Shown here one piece after another: positions 61,378-64,000 of a stretch of 64,000 bases of DNA. Each line of letters begins with the position of its first letter. Position 1 is the first letter of the stretch. The notes beneath the pieces were generated by a model. The model had not been told where the DNA came from. It saw only the letters and a program-made list of their open reading frames with translations, and did not search any database. The position numbers were made by a program, and so were the translations under genes. The DNA is taken from positions 62,001-126,000 of the forward strand of contig VMTA01000047.1 in NCBI GenBank assembly GCA_013791855.1, written 5' to 3'. This DNA comes from Sideroxydans sp. Its GTDB lineage: Bacteria > Pseudomonadota > Gammaproteobacteria > Burkholderiales > Gallionellaceae.

Positions 61378-62322
61378 TTATCCCAGCAGACGCGCGAGCG
61401 TCTGCGACAATTTCTGCGGCTCGAACTTGGGCACATATTCATCCACGCCGACCGCCTTGCCCAACTGCTGGTTGGAATTACTGGACAGCGATGAATGCAT
61501 CAGCACCGGGATACCGTTGAAACGTTTGTCCGACTTGATCTTGCGCGTCAGCATATAACCGTCCATCTCCGGCATCTCCACATCGGTCAGGATCACCTGC
61601 ACCATATCTTTCAGAGGCGTGTTGGATGATTCCGCATAGTCCGCCATGCGCGCCAGCTCTTCCCAAGCTTTGCGTCCGTTGATGGCGGAGATGGATTTAA
61701 CCCCCATCGCCTCCAAAGTGCGGGCGATCTGGTTGCGGGCCACGGACGAATCGTCAGCGTAGAAAACAGTACGATCCGCCTTGCTGATCGGCTGGACTGC
61801 CTTGAATATCATCTCGTCCGAACCGAAATGTCCGGTCTCTGCCAGCACCTTTTCCACGTCCAGCATCATCACCAGTCGCTTGTCCTTCAATTCCGTGATG
61901 GCGGTCACCAGCCCACCCATCTCCGCCGCCAGCATCTCGGGGGGAACACGCATCGCCGACCAGTCCAGACGCAGGATGTTATCCACCGACTTCACCAGGA
62001 AACCCTGGGTATGTCCGTTGTACTCGGTCACGATCATGATGTCGGGCTTGCTGTCGGACTCCATACCGATGTACTTTGCCAGATCGATCACCGGCACCAA
62101 GGCTCCGCGCAAACTCACCATACCTTCCACCGCCGCCGGCATCTCGGGCGCGCGCGTGATCTCGGGTATGCGCATCACTTCACGCACCTTGAATACGTTG
62201 ATGCCGAAGGTCTCCTCGCGAGCGGTGCGCAGGTCCTTGCCCAGCGAGAACATCAGGATCTCCAGCTTGTTGGTGCCCGCCAGCTTGGTACGCGCATCGA
62301 TATTCTTTAACAGTTCAGACAT
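61378..62322 (-). CDS. cheV: CheV coupling protein (CheW + receiver), copy 2
   Basis: A 314-residue paralogue of the neighbouring CheV. The CheW-like half has LEILMFSLGKDLRTAREETFG, including a short insert (DLRTAREE) absent from copy 1, and AAVEGMVSLRGALVPVI. The receiver has YADDSSVARNQIARTL, LTDVEMPEMDGYM and YVPKFEP. I start at MSELLKNIDAR (62322), with AAGGAGAG upstream. The two copies differ enough to be an older duplication. Confidence 0.93.
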   Translation of the reverse strand: MSELLKNIDARTKLAGTNKLEILMFSLGKDLRTAREETFGINVFKVREVMRIPEITRAPEMPAAVEGMVSLRGALVPVIDLAKYIGMESDSKPDIMIVTEYNGHTQGFLVKSVDNILRLDWSAMRVPPEMLAAEMGGLVTAITELKDKRLVMMLDVEKVLAETGHFGSDEMIFKAVQPISKADRTVFYADDSSVARNQIARTLEAMGVKSISAINGRKAWEELARMADYAESSNTPLKDMVQVILTDVEMPEMDGYMLTRKIKSDKRFNGIPVLMHSSLSSNSNQQLGKAVGVDEYVPKFEPQKLSQTLARLLG

Positions 62323-62336
62323 TGCTCTCTCCTTGC

Positions 62337-64000
62337 TCAGCCTTGGTTCCGCATGCCGCACTTGGTCAGCGGATAACCTGCCTTGCTCAATTCATCGGCC
62401 GATTTCGCCAGTTCTACAGCCGCATCACGCGTCTGCTGCGAAGAGCGGGCATTCTCGTCCACCAAACCGGAGATATGCTCCAGGCTCTTGGCCACATTCT
62501 CGCCGGCCACCGATTGCTCCTTGGACGCCATGGTGATGTGGTCGATGCGCTGCGACATGCTGACCGTGGCCTCCATCACTTCTTGCAGCCGCTCACCGTT
62601 ACTCCGGATCAGCGTGATGCCGCTTTCGACCTCGACCACCGCCTCACCCATAGACTTCACTGCCTCCTCGGAGATTGCCGTGATGTCGGCGATGGTCTTG
62701 GTGATGTCCTTGGTACTGGAAGCCGTGCGCTCCGCCAGCTTGCGTACTTCGTCCGCCACCACCGCGAAACCGCGCCCCTGCTCGCCGGCACGCGCTGCCT
62801 CGATGGCTGCATTCAAGGCCAACAGGTTGGTCTGGTCGGCAATCTCCTTAATCGAATTGGCTATTTTACCGATTCTTTCTATGGAAGCCCCCAGATCCGA
62901 GATGGTCTTGCTGGAGCGCTGCACAGTCTCTGCCACCTTGGTGGTCGCGTCGATACTGAGCCCCATATTGGCATTGTTCTGTTCCACGATACCTTGGGTG
63001 CGCTTCATCTCGGTCAGCGAATCGGACGCCATGTTCGCCACCTCGGCAATGGACTGACTGAACTGTTCCATGGTCGCCGCGATACTCTGTATCTGAGCCT
63101 GCTCGGTCACGGCGTTACTGGCCACCACGCCCACCTTCTCATCCACCGATTTGACTTTGTCCCGCATCTTTACCACCGGCGTGACGATCTCGTCCACCAT
63201 GGTGCGCAGATAGGTCTGCATGGTCTGGATCGCACATAGCAGCTTGCCCATCTCGTCCTGGATAGTGATGTCCAGTTCGGTGTCCAGATTGCCTTCCATG
63301 ATATTGCGGAACTCTTTCTCGACCTGCGACAGCGGGCGATGGATGAAGCGATCCACACAGTAGCCGATGAAGAAGAACAGGAACAGTTGCAGCACGATCT
63401 GCCCGGCCAGCACCTTCATCTCCATCAGATGGATGCGGTCGAAATCGTCCTTGAGATCGATAGAGATGTCTGATGCTCCTGTCACCCAATTATCCGGCCC
63501 GGCGTGACACAAGGTGCAGTCGGTACCATGGAAGTCCTTGCTGGCCAGATATGGTGTGACGACACGCAGAACCGGCGAACCGGCACTGTCTTCCCCATAA
63601 CTCACTTTGGCTTTACCGGATTTCAGCACCTCGCGCTGGACGTCATCTCTGGCCTTCTGCTCCGGCGTGCCCGCGCCGTACTGGTCGATCAGATGATCCG
63701 AACGCAGTATGACTGCCGACTGCACATGACCCGATGATGTGACTTTCTCGATCAGCAGTTTGCGGTTCTCTTCGATACCGATCTGCCCGGTCACCATCAG
63801 CATATTGGCGTTATCGATGATCTGGGTGGCGATCTGAGCCCCCTTGGATTCCGCCTGCAGCTTCGCCTCTTCCTGCATGCTCCCAGTCAGGTATATCTGC
63901 GCCACGGTCAGGATGAGCAGCAGCGGGATCTGGATCGCAGCTTGCAGTTTGGTCTTCAATGACCAGTTCTTGACCTTGAGCCGCTCGTAGCGGGAAACGA
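62337..64000 (-). CDS. haem-c-type chemoreceptor, N-terminus cut by window edge
   Basis: At least 553 residues are visible and the frame is open to base 64000, with no ATG before the edge; [20 protein letters not shown] looks like the first helix of a receptor. A TTG at 63959 is possible but less likely. Between helices 1 and 2 (about residues 30-180 from that TTG) is a periplasmic domain with [10 protein letters not shown], a CxxCH haem-binding motif at 63504-63518. HAMP ([20 protein letters not shown]) and the signalling tip [20 protein letters not shown] follow. It probably senses redox state or a gas. Confidence 0.9.
   Translation of the reverse strand, partial: VSRYERLKVKNWSLKTKLQAAIQIPLLLILTVAQIYLTGSMQEEAKLQAESKGAQIATQIIDNANMLMVTGQIGIEENRKLLIEKVTSSGHVQSAVILRSDHLIDQYGAGTPEQKARDDVQREVLKSGKAKVSYGEDSAGSPVLRVVTPYLASKDFHGTDCTLCHAGPDNWVTGASDISIDLKDDFDRIHLMEMKVLAGQIVLQLFLFFFIGYCVDRFIHRPLSQVEKEFRNIMEGNLDTELDITIQDEMGKLLCAIQTMQTYLRTMVDEIVTPVVKMRDKVKSVDEKVGVVASNAVTEQAQIQSIAATMEQFSQSIAEVANMASDSLTEMKRTQGIVEQNNANMGLSIDATTKVAETVQRSSKTISDLGASIERIGKIANSIKEIADQTNLLALNAAIEAARAGEQGRGFAVVADEVRKLAERTASSTKDITKTIADITAISEEAVKSMGEAVVEVESGITLIRSNGERLQEVMEATVSMSQRIDHITMASKEQSVAGENVAKSLEHISGLVDENARSSQQTRDAAVELAKSADELSKAGYPLTKCGMRNQG

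Overview
The window looks like a chromosomal segment of a flagellated Betaproteobacterium. Gene order and content fit the order Nitrosomonadales, and a Gallionellaceae-type iron oxidiser (Sideroxydans or Gallionella-like) is my best guess. That is inferred from the lolB-ispE-tRNA-Gln-prs-rplY-pth-ychF run, the dacA-dat-ybeD-lipB run, a RegB/RegA redox pair and a haem-c chemoreceptor; no database search was possible. Almost all of the window is dense core genome with many ATGA or TGATG overlaps. No insertion sequence, prophage, integrase or CRISPR array was seen, and no gene-free stretch exceeds 300 bases.

Region by region. 1-1748: an A+T-richer, probably acquired pair, a PIN-GNAT-PUA-like fusion protein overlapping a second ASCH-type protein that runs off the left edge. 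2003-8117: housekeeping genes on the minus strand (ferredoxin-NADP reductase, GcvR-like ACT protein, YchJ, SrkA kinase, NfsB nitroreductase, DUF1415, RhlE), with one REP-like palindrome. 8395-9240: an HDOD regulator. 9319-16044: ychF, pth, rplY, prs, tRNA-Gln, ispE, lolB and a TPR lipoprotein. 16126-21469: a Gld-like ABC exporter operon joined to mutM, then coaBC-dut. 21538-29126: PEGA lipoprotein, CBS protein, rppH, proS with a lytic transglycosylase, TlpA thioredoxin, YqhA, YihY, HugZ-like protein. 29123-33269: leuA, slmA, a HAD pyrimidine nucleotidase and argB. 33364-37003: a small heat-shock protein with a clear RpoH promoter, then a copper-handling group (two PCuAC proteins and an OprC/NosA-type TonB receptor). 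37122-39022: RegBA-like two-component system. 39035-42957: second HDOD protein, a D,D-carboxypeptidase homologue with a degraded KTG motif, D-amino-acid transaminase, YbeD, LipB.

42940-64000 is one large motility and chemotaxis block: motD-motC-fliA-flhG-flhF-flhA-flhB on the minus strand, a sigma-28-driven PAS plus chemoreceptor pair on the plus strand, then cheB, cheR, two chemoreceptors, cheA, cheZ, cheY, two cheV genes and a haem-c chemoreceptor cut by the right edge. The FlhF/FlhG pair implies polar flagellum placement. The sensory genes (split PAS/receptor, two CZB zinc-binding receptors, a CxxCH receptor) point to redox, energy and metal taxis.

The most interesting departures from the textbook are the PIN-GNAT-PUA/ASCH pair, the QTA-for-KTG substitution in the carboxypeptidase homologue, a FlhG whose P-loop has lost its lysine, a CheB with no receiver domain, two CheV but no CheW in view, and two genes whose -10-like box sits so close to the ATG that leaderless mRNAs are likely.
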